This document shows, piece after piece, positions 1-8,248 of a stretch of DNA of 64,000 nt. The stretch lies in assembly GCF_019749255.1 (NCBI RefSeq), contig NZ_JACWFH010000023.1, positions 20,642 through 84,641 of the forward strand. The letters are read 5' to 3'. Every line of letters begins with the position of its first letter. The first letter of the stretch is position 1. A model generated the notes under the pieces. The model was not told the origin of the DNA, did not search any database, and worked only from the letters and a program-made list of their open reading frames with translations. The position numbers were made by a program, and so were the translations under genes. This DNA comes from Mesobacillus maritimus. Its GTDB lineage: Bacteria > Bacillota > Bacilli > Bacillales > Cytobacillaceae.

Positions 1-2
1 TG

Positions 3-452
3 ACCTTATGGCAATGGGGCAATCGCTTGTTTTTAGGTGAGCCTACGATTTTAATTAAGCATGGAGAAATAGTTGAAGATAATATGGAAAAATCAAGATT
101 GTCTTATGCACAACTATTGTCTATTTTACGAAGCAAAGGCTACCCTACGTTGTCAGACATTGATTATGCGATACTCGAGCCAATCGGAGAAGTCAGCATC
201 ATTCCTAAAGCAGAAAATACACCGGTAACTGTCCAGCATTTAGAAATTCCCATTAAAGATGAAGGTCTGCCGATTGCTGTGATTATTGACGGGCGAATCC
301 AAGGCAGGAATCTTCAATTGCTTGGCAAATCAAAAGAATGGCTAATGGGGAATTTATCGAAAAATGATTTGGATGTGAAAGATATTCTTTATGCTTATGT
401 AAACGAGAAGACAGAGAAATTGAGTATTCATAAACGACAGGATGCGGAATAG
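3..452 (+). CDS. DUF421 (YetF-type) membrane protein, C-terminal part
   Basis: The reading frame is open to the left window edge, so the gene starts upstream. The visible residues (GEPTILIKHGEIVEDN, then a stretch with LSDIDYAILEPIGEVS) are the conserved soluble C-terminal domain of the DUF421/YetF family. Full-length members have N-terminal transmembrane helices followed by this cytoplasmic domain; the helices are off the window. The TTG at 27 is only an internal codon. B. subtilis members such as YetF are largely uncharacterised, some being spore or membrane proteins. A hairpin with a T-run follows at about 453-480. The family call is secure; the function is unknown. Confidence 0.85.
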   Translation, partial: TLWQWGNRLFLGEPTILIKHGEIVEDNMEKSRLSYAQLLSILRSKGYPTLSDIDYAILEPIGEVSIIPKAENTPVTVQHLEIPIKDEGLPIAVIIDGRIQGRNLQLLGKSKEWLMGNLSKNDLDVKDILYAYVNEKTEKLSIHKRQDAE

Positions 453-482
453 ACTGTGTGGGGTTACCTACATGGTCTTTTT
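453..482 (+). terminator. Intrinsic terminator after DUF421 gene
   Basis: An imperfect stem of about 10 bp with G-U pairs (GACTGTGTGG / CCTACATGGTC) starts just after the stop codon and is followed by TTTTTTG. Confidence 0.6.
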
Positions 483-621
483 TGTTTATATAAAAACTCA
501 AATTTATTCACCGAACGAACACAATGTCACTCTGCTATTGTGAAACAATTGCTCAGGTACGTTAAGCCCCCTAGCTTTACCTCTCCCTTTCTTTTTATTA
601 GTTACTATTTATGAAAAAAAG

Positions 622-660
622 CCATAAAAAAACAACTTTGTCCTTTTGTACAAAGCCGTT
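622..660 (-). terminator. Intrinsic terminator after VOC gene
   Basis: Read on the minus strand, GGCTTTGT and ACAAAGTT form a stem followed by a run of seven T. It lies just past the stop codon of the VOC gene at 682. Confidence 0.6.
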
Positions 661-681
661 TTTCTAGTATTATCGTATGTA

Positions 682-1104
682 CTAACCTTGATGGCCTTCA
701 GTGTAAATTTGGAAGGTGACACCGAATTTATCTTTAATGACCCCGTAAGCAGGACTGAAACTTGTTTCTAATAGGGGCATTTGAACTTGTCCGCCATCCT
801 GTAAAGCGTCAAAAATTGGGCGGGCTTTGTCTGCATCGTCAAACGTAATACAAATGGTCACCAGGTTTCCTTTTTGATCTGGTTGACCTGGGAAGGTATC
901 TGAAAACATTATTAATGACTCTCCAACCTTTATCGTAGCGTGTGCAACAAGGTCTTTCGCATCTTCAGGGTAAGGAGAATCTGGGGTAGTAGGCATTTCA
1001 CCAAATGTAATTACACCTAAGTTTTCAGCATGAAATACCTTTTCGTAAAATCCAATCGCTTCTCTTGTATTTCCGTTCAATTGTAAATAAGGAAAACATT
1101 GCAT
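682..1104 (-). CDS. VOC (glyoxalase/PhnB-like) family protein
   Basis: A 140-residue protein starting MQCFPYLQLNGNTREAIGFYEKVF, the usual opening of PhnB/YjdN-like vicinal-oxygen-chelate proteins. It has the paired beta-alpha-beta-beta-beta layout: FGEMP and AHATIKVGESLIMFSD in the first half, VTICITFDDADKARPIFDAL and YGVIKDKFGVTFQI in the second. The C-terminal WxFxI-type strand reads VTFQIYTEG. An AGGAG-like ribosome binding site lies directly upstream. Members of this family include resistance proteins, dioxygenases and many proteins of unknown role. No neighbour suggests a substrate, so only the fold is assigned. Confidence 0.85.
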   Translation of the reverse strand: MQCFPYLQLNGNTREAIGFYEKVFHAENLGVITFGEMPTTPDSPYPEDAKDLVAHATIKVGESLIMFSDTFPGQPDQKGNLVTICITFDDADKARPIFDALQDGGQVQMPLLETSFSPAYGVIKDKFGVTFQIYTEGHQG

Positions 1105-1385
1105 TATTATCAGCTCCTCTGATTTTTTGGATGTATATACTCTAAAATAAGTATAACCAACCAGATTGGGAATTACACCAAAATTCTGATTATTTTAATT
1201 TGTTTCATATCAAGTGCTATTCACATTAGGAAAACGTGCTTAATAAGAATTAATCCCTATTTTTTGCCTCTACCTTTTCCCGTATACTATACTTGTGAAT
1301 GTTGTTTTTCTACATAAAAATGTTACCACTTTAAAATTGTTAAACTCAAATAATACGGAAAAAGAAACAAGGATGTGAAAATCAA

Positions 1386-1808
1386 ATGTTCTATATTAGA
1401 GATATCGAAGAAATTATAAAAAACACTTTACTTGAGCTTCAATTAAACTTAAGTTATGAGTTTAATCATGACATCGTAGCACCGATGAGTTTTAATGTTA
1501 CCACCAATACCATAAAGTTTAATTATCTCCACGTGAATGGTTTTCTAAGTCGTATAAAGATGAAAGAAACCCCTGAAAATTTGATTAAAATTCTTGTTTA
1601 CCATGAGATTGGTTATTATCTCGATTATAAGAAAAACAAGTATGACTTACGAACTCTTATGTACGGGGAAGATGAAGAAATTGAACAGCTTAAAACTCAA
1701 ATCGAAAATAACGCATGGGAGTATGGGAGATCTTTGGTACCCGAAGAACTTCTAGGTTCCTATGATAAAATACGTGAATTGAATAAAGTCCAAATACCGA
1801 ATTTTTAA
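1386..1808 (+). CDS. Unknown protein with a degenerate zinc-protease-like motif
   Basis: A 140-residue protein I do not recognise by name. It contains VYHEIGYYLDY at about residues 71-81, where gluzincin-type metallopeptidases carry HExxH. The second histidine is tyrosine here (HEIGY). Further on, NNAWEYGRSLVPEELL resembles the glutamate helix and LVP turn after the HExxH helix of ImmA/IrrE-like proteins. It is probably a non-catalytic relative or a divergent metalloprotease. The start ATG at 1386 has only a weak GGATGTGA-like site upstream (AAGGATGTGAAAATCAA). It stands alone and is followed by a strong terminator at 1924-1971. Confidence 0.55.
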   Translation: MFYIRDIEEIIKNTLLELQLNLSYEFNHDIVAPMSFNVTTNTIKFNYLHVNGFLSRIKMKETPENLIKILVYHEIGYYLDYKKNKYDLRTLMYGEDEEIEQLKTQIENNAWEYGRSLVPEELLGSYDKIRELNKVQIPNF

Positions 1809-1923
1809 GTCATTTGTTTTGGTGCCTGAGTAATAAACAAATCCGGATTCGTTTTATAGATCCCATTTGAGAGATAGCACTTTCCGGAAATGCACTCGAT
1901 GTTAACAGCTACATTATCGATTA

Positions 1924-1971
1924 AAGCTTCCCTCACTCGCGTCTTGCAGGTTGGGGGAGGGAAGTTTTATA
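1924..1971 (+). terminator. Intrinsic terminator after the 1386 gene
   Basis: AGCTTCCCTC pairs with GGGAGGGAAG across a loop of about 20 bases and is followed by TTTTAT. Confidence 0.7.
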
Positions 1972-2079
1972 AAAAATGATTACTTCTAGTCGATATTTGT
2001 CTATAAATAGCTAGATGGCTTAAATTTTGATACTAACAACAAAGCGCTTATTCTTAAAAATTCACCCTAAGGGGAACAA

Positions 2080-2688
2080 CTACAAACTCTCAGGCAAATG
2101 GTATTTATACATTTTTAATGCATTCGTATTTTCTCCTAAAACAGCCAAAACTTTTGGATGTGGCTTGGCATGGATTACTGGATAATCCTTTTCACCAAGG
2201 TCTTCATTAATGGGAAAAGCTAATTTTTCTTCTTCAGTTGAAAACTGTGCATCAATTCCCTCTTTATTCCCTCGAGCATCAACCCTAATCCATTTATTAA
2301 GTGATTTCAGAAAGATTGCGTTCAAAGCGTGAATACAATAACCTTTTTCTGGAGTATCAAATAACATCAATCTTTGATAACAGAAACCAGTTGGGATTCC
2401 TTGTGAACGTAATAAAGACGCTAAAAGATGTGATTTTGCATAACAAATTCCCTCTTTAAAGTCTAATACTTCCGATGCATGACAAGTAACCCGATCCGAT
2501 TGAATATCCCATGAATGAGCAATCTCATCACGAACAAATTCAAAAGCGATTTTTGCTTTTTCAATTTCCGTTTGAAATGGATGAAAAAGTTCATCTGCCT
2601 TTTCCTTGATCATTGGATTAGAATAATTAACTTCCGCTAACTCTAGTAAATAATCATCTAATTTTTCCGAGTCACAGAACAATTTCAT
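2080..2688 (-). CDS. Transglutaminase-like domain protein
   Basis: About 202 residues with a transglutaminase-like core. The nucleophile region is GICYAKSHLLASLLRSQGIPTGFCY, the histidine region YCIHALNAIF, and the acid region WIRVDARGNKEG, giving the Cys-His-Asp triad in order. The N-terminal third is helical. Bacterial relatives act as cysteine proteases or amidases, and many are uncharacterised. The start is uncertain. The ATG at 2688 (MKLFCDSEKL) sits only one base from a GGAGG, while an in-frame TTG at 2706 lies upstream of that site. Cytoplasmic, no signal peptide. Confidence 0.8.
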   Translation of the reverse strand: MKLFCDSEKLDDYLLELAEVNYSNPMIKEKADELFHPFQTEIEKAKIAFEFVRDEIAHSWDIQSDRVTCHASEVLDFKEGICYAKSHLLASLLRSQGIPTGFCYQRLMLFDTPEKGYCIHALNAIFLKSLNKWIRVDARGNKEGIDAQFSTEEEKLAFPINEDLGEKDYPVIHAKPHPKVLAVLGENTNALKMYKYHLPESL

Positions 2689-2969
2689 ACCTCCTTCTCC
2701 CTTCAACCAAACACATAATATTTATATAAATATCATCCCATTACTTACTGAAGCGATTTAGTGATTTCTGTTTGTGTGATACCATTCTTGTGCTTCATAG
2801 GGCGCGAATGATTACACGTATGTTATATTCTGTACACTGAAAGTAATTAATTTTTAGCGTACTTCATGTCTTCTATGATTTTTGATAAATCTTGCAGTCT
2901 CCATATTTCCTACTCTCAGCATTCGAAATTGTATTTCTACCCTTTAAATCAGACCTACTTTCGAAACAC

Positions 2970-3820
2970 CTACCTATAATCTTTAATACCATTTTCAAAG
3001 GCTTGTCTATCATGATTCTCAATCCCATGCAATGCTTCTTGTAGGGCGAATGTACTTTTGTAAAATAGCACGCGCTCTGGATGTCGATACACAATTCAAA
3101 AAATTCTTTCCCATAGCTAGCAAGGATTCCAGCAAAGTCATAGGCTGGGTCTCCGATACCTGAACCGCCAAAATCAATGATTCCAGATATCCTGCGATTT
3201 TCCGGAGTCCATAGGATATTAGATGAGCCGAAATCACCATGAATCAGTGTTGTTTTCACATTTAAAAGAATCCCGTTTATTAAGGTCTCAAAAGAGTGAT
3301 TAATTTCGTTTTGAGCTTCTTTTCTGATATACGGAAATAGTTTAGTTTGTATTTTCTCAAATAGTTCGGTCATTTCCACCTTTGGGTGATTGGGCTGTAG
3401 GTTCAAAGCATTGCGTACCTTCTCTTCTGACACAGAGTGCAACTCTGTAAGAAAACCTACGAGTTGCGATGCCAAATTACTTATCATCTCAGGACTTTCA
3501 ATTTTTTCTAAACTTTCTTTCCAGAAAGGCTCCCCCTTAATAAGGTTGTACCCAGCAAAAACGTTTCCAGGCTCTAAACGTTTAAAAGAATAATAGGTTG
3601 GATGTGGAATTGAAATAGAAATGATATTTTTAAGATATTTCAAAAGCGCAGCTTCTTGTATCAAAGGTGATATGCCATTTTCATATTTTGGAAACCTAAA
3701 AACCAAAGAATTGTTTATGATTAACACATCATTATTTTGTCCAAGGCCATTCAGATAACTGTCTACAATCACAAGATCAGGGTAAACCTGTTTAATGTGT
3801 TCAATATAGGAACTACTCAT
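2970..3820 (-). pseudogene. Aminoglycoside phosphotransferase-family kinase, frameshifted
   Basis: The gene starts at ATG 3820 (MSSSYIEHIK) behind AGGAGG with seven-base spacing. The APH/choline-kinase fold is clear: nucleotide region NSLVFRFPKYENG, catalytic loop LIHGDFGSSNILW and metal-binding IIDFGGSGIGDPAYDFA. After about residue 245 (FFELCID) the frame drifts into a non-conserved tail ending at 2873. In the shifted frame the same DNA gives FYKSTFALQEALHGIENHD and stops at 2970, which is the expected C-terminus. One base is therefore missing near 3084. Without the shift the protein would be about 283 aa. Substrate unknown; probably not an active resistance enzyme as it stands. Confidence 0.8.
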
Positions 3821-3836
3821 ATTGAATCCTCCTATG

Positions 3837-3898
3837 GTGACAGGCACCTTCCACATTGCGACAGGCATATTCCATATTATGGAATGTGCCTGTCACCC
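3837..3898. repeat. REP-like palindrome (GTGACAGGCACC family), copy 1
   Basis: A nested inverted repeat beginning GGTGACAGGCACCTTCCA and ending TGGAATGTGCCTGTCACC, with an internal partial second copy. The same sequence forms near-perfect hairpins at 8185 and 14618. It sits just upstream of the APH-like gene's ribosome binding site. Confidence 0.75.
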
Positions 3899-3906
3899 AT
3901 TTTACG

Positions 3907-4164
3907 TCACCCATCATACCTCTTAGATAAAAAATACCTCGCATTTGCAAAACAGATGGTTCCAAAAAGAAATAACATCACGATAAGCCAACTGGCAATA
4001 GCTGAATACTCACCTTTAAGAATAAATTCATCCATTAAAGTAACAATCACCATTATGACCATAACTACATACAAACCGATTAAATGTTTCATAAGGTATA
4101 TCACCATCCTACCTCGACTTTTTATCTCCTTTAGTTTACCAAATAAACCCAACCTTTTGTTCAT
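3907..4164 (-). CDS. Small two-helix membrane protein, unknown
   Basis: About 85 residues. A basic N-terminus (MNKRLGLFGKLKEIKSRGR) is followed by two hydrophobic segments, MKHLIGLYVVMVIMVIVTLMD and SAIASWLIVMLFLFGTICFANARYFL, and a short charged tail. No family was recognised. The ATG at 4164 lies nine bases from an AAAGGGA; an ATG at 4173 and internal starts before the first helix (MVIYLMKHL) are possible. It diverges from the ECF sigma operon, with a duplicated ECF promoter region between. Confidence 0.5.
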   Translation of the reverse strand: MNKRLGLFGKLKEIKSRGRMVIYLMKHLIGLYVVMVIMVIVTLMDEFILKGEYSAIASWLIVMLFLFGTICFANARYFLSKRYDG

Positions 4165-4240
4165 ATAACTCATTCCCTTTCTTTCGTAAAGCGATGTGTT
4201 ACTTGTAATGGTCGCATATCGGAATCTAAATCAACATTCT

Positions 4241-4326
4241 TAAAAAAGTTTTTTAAAAAGTTTGTAACGAAATTTGCAGGCATGGTATTAATACTTCATA
4301 CAAGTTGAAAAGAAGGTATTCATAAG
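4241..4326 (+). repeat. Decayed second copy of the ECF gene 5' region
   Basis: This stretch repeats the promoter, leader and start region of the ECF sigma gene about 193 bp downstream (4434-4519). Shared blocks are TTTTTTAAAAA, TGTAACGAAAT, TGCAG and GGTATTA, then a GAAGGT ribosome-binding-like block. The position of the ATG reads ATA here, so no ORF begins. It looks like a relic of a tandem duplication. Confidence 0.6.
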
Positions 4327-4450
4327 TAATCGTAAACGTGAAGAGGAAGAAGCTAACGGAAAATCTTTAATTCCGTTATAGTTATAGAATCTATTAGAAT
4401 CCAATTATCTTAAAAGGTTAATAGAAACGGAACGGAAAAATTTTTTAAAA

Positions 4451-4490
4451 AAGATTGTAACGAAATCTGCAGTCGCGGTATTACTATTAC
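4451..4490 (+). promoter_or_regulatory. Putative ECF-type promoter of the sigma/anti-sigma operon
   Basis: TGTAACGAAA at 4456-4465 resembles the AAC-containing -35 of ECF-dependent promoters, with CGGTATTA at 4476-4483 as the likely -10. The same pair is kept in the upstream duplicate at 4263-4290. Autoregulation by the encoded sigma factor is inferred from the family. Confidence 0.45.
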
Positions 4491-4515
4491 GAACAGTGAG
4501 AGAGAGAAGGTCGTC

Positions 4516-5010
4516 ATGAATAAGCTTGAAGAAGAATATGAAAAAATTCACCCAAAAATATATGCCTTTTTTTATGCCAAGACAGCGAATCGGGAGACGG
4601 CTCAAGATCTCTGTCATGATACCTTTTATGAGGCGTGTAAAAACATTACTTCTTTTAATGGACATTCCACCTTATCGACGTGGATATTCGCGATTGCGAA
4701 TAACATTTTAAAAAAGTATTATCGCAAAAATAAGTACCAGCAAAGCTTGATCCAAAAACTCGCTACTATTCCGGAAGCTGATATCCACTCCATTGAGGAA
4801 TTAGCCGAGATTCATGAGGATATGAGAAGGCTGTTGCATCACATTTCGAAATTGGATGATGATGCTAGGGAATTAGTGCTCTTAAGGATATACGGAGAGC
4901 TAAGCTTTATGGAAATTGGGGAACTATTAGGGAAGTCCGAAACCTATACACGTGTGACCTTTCACCGGTTAAAATTGCGAATCCAAAAGGAAATGGAGTT
5001 ATCGATATGA
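4516..5010 (+). CDS. ECF RNA polymerase sigma factor
   Basis: A 164-residue sigma-70 family protein. Region 2 covers residues 1-75, with YAFFYAKTANRETAQDLCHDTFYEAC and the -10 recognition helix STLSTWIFAIANNILKKYYRK. Region 4 covers about 105-160 (LDDDARELVLLRIYGELSFMEIGELLGKSETYTRVTFHRLKLRIQ). There is no region 1 or 3, as in ECF sigmas. It directs RNA polymerase to a small regulon, probably of membrane or envelope-stress genes. The ATG at 4516 follows GAGAGAAGG. Its last codons overlap the anti-sigma start by four bases (ATGA), so the two are translationally coupled. Confidence 0.93.
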   Translation: MNKLEEEYEKIHPKIYAFFYAKTANRETAQDLCHDTFYEACKNITSFNGHSTLSTWIFAIANNILKKYYRKNKYQQSLIQKLATIPEADIHSIEELAEIHEDMRRLLHHISKLDDDARELVLLRIYGELSFMEIGELLGKSETYTRVTFHRLKLRIQKEMELSI

Positions 5011-5558
5011 AGAAAGATTGTACGATTACGCGGGATCTATTGCCATTATATGAAGAGGATTTATTACAACCAGAAACAAAAGTATTTGTTGATGAGCACC
5101 TGCAAAGCTGCCATGATTGTCATCAGATTGCTGAACAATCACAAATACCTCTATCACCAAAAATAAAGCCAGGACTTTCTTCGAAAAAAATGATTCGGGA
5201 AGTAACATTGCGAGTGACATCCATCCAAATATTTTTTGTCGCCATTGCATTTTTGTTAGCAATGAGCACAAGCAATATGAATGGCAGTAAGGGCTTCGTG
5301 TTAACGTATACCCTTTTAGGCGCCATCACTTATTTATTCTATCGTTCTATGATTCTTGCCTTTTTAATTGCGGCTGTTCCAACCTTCCTGTGGAGTTGTT
5401 TGATGTATATGACGGATTTGCTCGGAAACTTTTACACGGAAAGTATGTCAGAAGCTCTCGGAATTGTCTTAGTATCATTAGTCGTGCACATGCTCTTCAC
5501 GGTTACCGGGATTGCAATCGGCTTCTGTATTCGTAAAATACTGGAGGAAAACCAATGA
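5007..5558 (+). CDS. Zinc-finger anti-sigma factor
   Basis: A 183-residue membrane protein. The N-terminal cytoplasmic domain (about 1-55) has the ZAS signature HLQSCHDC (HxxxCxxC) after the typical opening CTITRDLLPLYEEDLL. Several hydrophobic helices follow (about 75-175): IQIFFVAIAFLLAMS, VLTYTLLGAITYLFY, MILAFLIAAVPTFLW and ALGIVLVSLVVHMLF. It should hold the neighbouring ECF sigma inactive at the membrane until a signal releases it. It overlaps the sigma gene by four bases and the next gene by four bases, indicating one operon. Confidence 0.9.
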   Translation: MKKDCTITRDLLPLYEEDLLQPETKVFVDEHLQSCHDCHQIAEQSQIPLSPKIKPGLSSKKMIREVTLRVTSIQIFFVAIAFLLAMSTSNMNGSKGFVLTYTLLGAITYLFYRSMILAFLIAAVPTFLWSCLMYMTDLLGNFYTESMSEALGIVLVSLVVHMLFTVTGIAIGFCIRKILEENQ

Positions 5559-6244
5559 TGAAAAAGAAAATTTTTTACGGTATAATTGCCGCCACCCTGA
5601 TCGCAATCGTCCTCGTCACCTATATGAGCGTGGCCGGGAATCCATATGAAATGAACAAAGCCAGGGAGAGCCTGAAGGTTTATTTAGAAGAAACATATCC
5701 TGACATGGACTATAAGATTAAGTGGGCAGCAAAGTATGTGACGATCGATGATAGCTATCGTTTTGAGGTGATGGTCAAGGATCCCTCACTAGATGTGGAA
5801 ACCACTTATCCATTCGATGTTTATCGTTATGAACCAAATGAAGTGTTCAATGATACCATCCATAAGTCTCGTGTGGATAAAGCTACTTCTAAAAAATTAA
5901 ATAAGCAGGCGGAGCAATATATTCTAGCACTCCTGCAGAGAAAAGTTCCAGAGCTCCAAGGTGTTGCAACAGATGTCGAGGTATACAACAACGATGTCAC
6001 GGTATGGACGCCCAAGCTAAAAACACCAAAGCCCATTCTCATTATGTTAGAAGTTGAAAAAGGTAACTTGACCAAGGAACAAATGTTACTACAATCAAAG
6101 ACAATTCAGCAGCAATTGAATGAAGAGTCCATTGATTATTATTTAGCGGAAGTTGGCTATCATGAGATTGTGAATGGTGAGGAAAACTATTTATACGTTA
6201 GTTTTACCCCCCAGCAGGAACTAACCATAAAAGATGTAGATTAA
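5555..6244 (+). CDS. Membrane-anchored protein of the ECF operon, YfjL-like
   Basis: A 229-residue protein with a single N-terminal membrane anchor (IFYGIIAATLIAIVLVTYMSV) and a mixed alpha/beta extracytoplasmic region of about 200 residues. The opening after the anchor (NPYEMNKARESLKVYLEETYPDMDYKI) resembles B. subtilis YfjL-like proteins and PepSY-like folds; this is from memory of the family and tentative. It overlaps the anti-sigma gene by four bases and ends the operon before a strong terminator. It may help sense the signal or be a stress effector. Confidence 0.65.
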   Translation: MMKKKIFYGIIAATLIAIVLVTYMSVAGNPYEMNKARESLKVYLEETYPDMDYKIKWAAKYVTIDDSYRFEVMVKDPSLDVETTYPFDVYRYEPNEVFNDTIHKSRVDKATSKKLNKQAEQYILALLQRKVPELQGVATDVEVYNNDVTVWTPKLKTPKPILIMLEVEKGNLTKEQMLLQSKTIQQQLNEESIDYYLAEVGYHEIVNGEENYLYVSFTPQQELTIKDVD

Positions 6245-6334
6245 AACGAATGTCCCTTTCACGTTTCTTTTCAGGGTAGATATCGAGATTTATAGGCAAG
6301 ATTCGAGGACCGTCAATACAACTAACAAAAGCAT

Positions 6335-6372
6335 AAAAAAACCATCTTTCACGTATGAAATGATGGTTTTTT
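6335..6372. terminator. Bidirectional terminator between the ECF operon and nhaC-like gene
   Basis: AAAACCATC and GATGGTTTT form a stem around a 15-base loop, with A/T runs on both sides. It serves two convergent genes. Confidence 0.85.
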
Positions 6373-6442
6373 TGATTTGATTCAAGAATAAAGTCGTTTA
6401 ATAGCTCAAAAAGTACAGTGCACTATCCCCTTCTATGGCCAA

Positions 6443-7960
6443 TTAGTGATTACTCAACAAGCGCTTTTTATCCATTTTCGATAGCACAATGACCGCGAAA
6501 ACGAGGAGTGCAATGGCAAGAAGTAGTGTCCAAGCACTTCCAGTAACCCCAGCGACAATAAATCCAATAAATGTCACAGTTGCATTTAAAATGGCATATG
6601 GCAATTGTGTTTTAACGTGATCAATATGGTCTGCTCCAGCACCAGTTGATGACAATAGCGTTGTATCCGATATAGGGGAAGTATGGTCCCCAAACATCCC
6701 GCCAGAAAGAACGGCCGCAATACACACTAATAAATGCGCATCAAGCCCCACCGCCATTGGAATCGCAATTGGCATCATAATCGCGAACGTTCCCCATGAC
6801 GTTCCGGAAGCTAACGACATGATGGCCCCAACGACAAACAAGATGGCCGGAATAATGAATACCGGGATATTTCCTTGCACCATTTCGACGATAAACATTG
6901 CGGTACCCATATCACTTAATAACGTACCAAGCGCCCATGCAAGTACTAGAGTCACTGCGACATACGCCATTTTCTGCATACCTGATGTGTAAATCTCAAA
7001 AGCTTCGCCAAACTTCTTTATCTTGAAACCAATCATTAAAATCATAATCGTGACAGCCGCAAACAAGTAAGCTGTTGTAAGCGAGATTCGGAACTCATTT
7101 CCAGGAACCTGTTCAAACGGGAAGCCAAATGAAATCAATAAACCAAATAAAGTTAAAAACAAAACCAATAATGGCAACCAAATCAAGATGGCTTTTGAAC
7201 CATTGGTATACTTCTCTGTTTGATCTGGCTTTCTAAGCGGTTTTGAGTCTGGCCAGTATAGGGCACCTGTTTCTTGAATTCGTCTTTCTGCTTTTGCCAT
7301 CGGACCGAAATCAAGCTTTGTGAACGTGACCAAAGGAACCATGATTACCGCTAAGATTGCGTAAAATTGAAAAGGAATCACTTGTACAAAGGTATCAAAT
7401 TCAGAATCTGTTATGTTTAACAAGTCAAACTCATTTTTAATCAATCCCATAATATAGACTCCCCACCCGATAAACGGAATCAAGACCGCTACCGGAGAGG
7501 AAGTAGAATCGATAATCCATGCAAGTTTCTCTCTAGAAACTTTTAGCTTGTCAAAGACTTTCTCAAATACGGGACCAACAATTAATGGCGTGCCCAAGTC
7601 AGAGAAAAAGATGATGATTCCACCAATCCAAGCTCCAATTTGCGCTTTAGCACGACTTTTTATGTATTTAATCGACGCCTGTGCGAGAGCAGCACCCCCA
7701 CCGGAATTTTCCATCAGTGCCACAAAACCCCCAATGAAAAACAATAGTACGAGAACACCAGTATTATAGCCATCACCTAGTCGTGGATAGATATAGGTTT
7801 CGATGGTCTGCATCGTAGCTTCAAGCGGGTTTCCTCCTGCTAGAATCAACACACCGATAAACACTCCTGAAAACAAAGATACAATTACATTTTTTGTGAT
7901 CATCGCTAAAATAACCGCAATAATCGGCGGGATTAAAGAGACAATTCCCATATGTTCCAT
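6443..7960 (-). CDS. NhaC-family Na+/H+ antiporter
   Basis: About 505 residues with roughly 11-12 hydrophobic segments over the whole length. Motifs include the N-terminal GGNPLEA region, GGGAALAQASI, SDLGTPLIVGPVF, the long WIIDSTSSPVAVLIPFIGWG stretch and a C-terminal LASGTSWGTFAIMMPIA followed by GGMFGDHTSPISDTTLLSS. These are hallmarks of the NhaC/MleN branch of ion transporters, which exchange sodium for protons or couple this to carboxylates. The ATG at 7960 (MEHMGIVSL) is preferred over GTG 7966 because AAAGGATG gives suitable spacing. Monocistronic by context. The exact substrate (sodium alone or malate/lactate exchange) cannot be told. Confidence 0.9.
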   Translation of the reverse strand: MEHMGIVSLIPPIIAVILAMITKNVIVSLFSGVFIGVLILAGGNPLEATMQTIETYIYPRLGDGYNTGVLVLLFFIGGFVALMENSGGGAALAQASIKYIKSRAKAQIGAWIGGIIIFFSDLGTPLIVGPVFEKVFDKLKVSREKLAWIIDSTSSPVAVLIPFIGWGVYIMGLIKNEFDLLNITDSEFDTFVQVIPFQFYAILAVIMVPLVTFTKLDFGPMAKAERRIQETGALYWPDSKPLRKPDQTEKYTNGSKAILIWLPLLVLFLTLFGLLISFGFPFEQVPGNEFRISLTTAYLFAAVTIMILMIGFKIKKFGEAFEIYTSGMQKMAYVAVTLVLAWALGTLLSDMGTAMFIVEMVQGNIPVFIIPAILFVVGAIMSLASGTSWGTFAIMMPIAIPMAVGLDAHLLVCIAAVLSGGMFGDHTSPISDTTLLSSTGAGADHIDHVKTQLPYAILNATVTFIGFIVAGVTGSAWTLLLAIALLVFAVIVLSKMDKKRLLSNH

Positions 7961-8184
7961 ATTCACTCATCCTTTCTATTGTCGTTCCTAATCATGATGT
8001 AACAGGAAGTATGCATTTTGCATGCATATCGGATCTTTCATCTTCCTTTATAAAGATCAAAATCCTTCCCATCACTGCCCTTTTCATCAACCATTTTATT
8101 ATTTTATGAGAATAATAGTGTTAGTTTACTCTAATAGTCCAAAATTGTAAATATACTATTTAATTTATTTTTATGCATTTTAAA

Positions 8185-8230
8185 CAGGTGACAGGCACCT
8201 TCCATATTTCTGGAAGGTGCCTGTCACCTG
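8185..8230. repeat. REP-like palindrome (GTGACAGGCACC family), copy 2
   Basis: A perfect 20-bp inverted repeat, arms CAGGTGACAGGCACCTTCCA around TATTTC. It lies just past the stop codon of the FMN reductase gene and may double as a transcription terminator. Confidence 0.85.
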
Positions 8231-8248
8231 TTTTAGCTCAAAACTAGA

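Noticed and set aside
2707..2872. tRNA or small RNA in the spacer
   Set aside because: No cloverleaf or conserved RNA motif was recognised in the AT-rich stretch.
3019..3240. Separate 73-codon gene on the minus strand
   Set aside because: It overlaps the APH coding region in another frame and has no conserved sequence of its own; the conserved APH tail is in the remaining frame.
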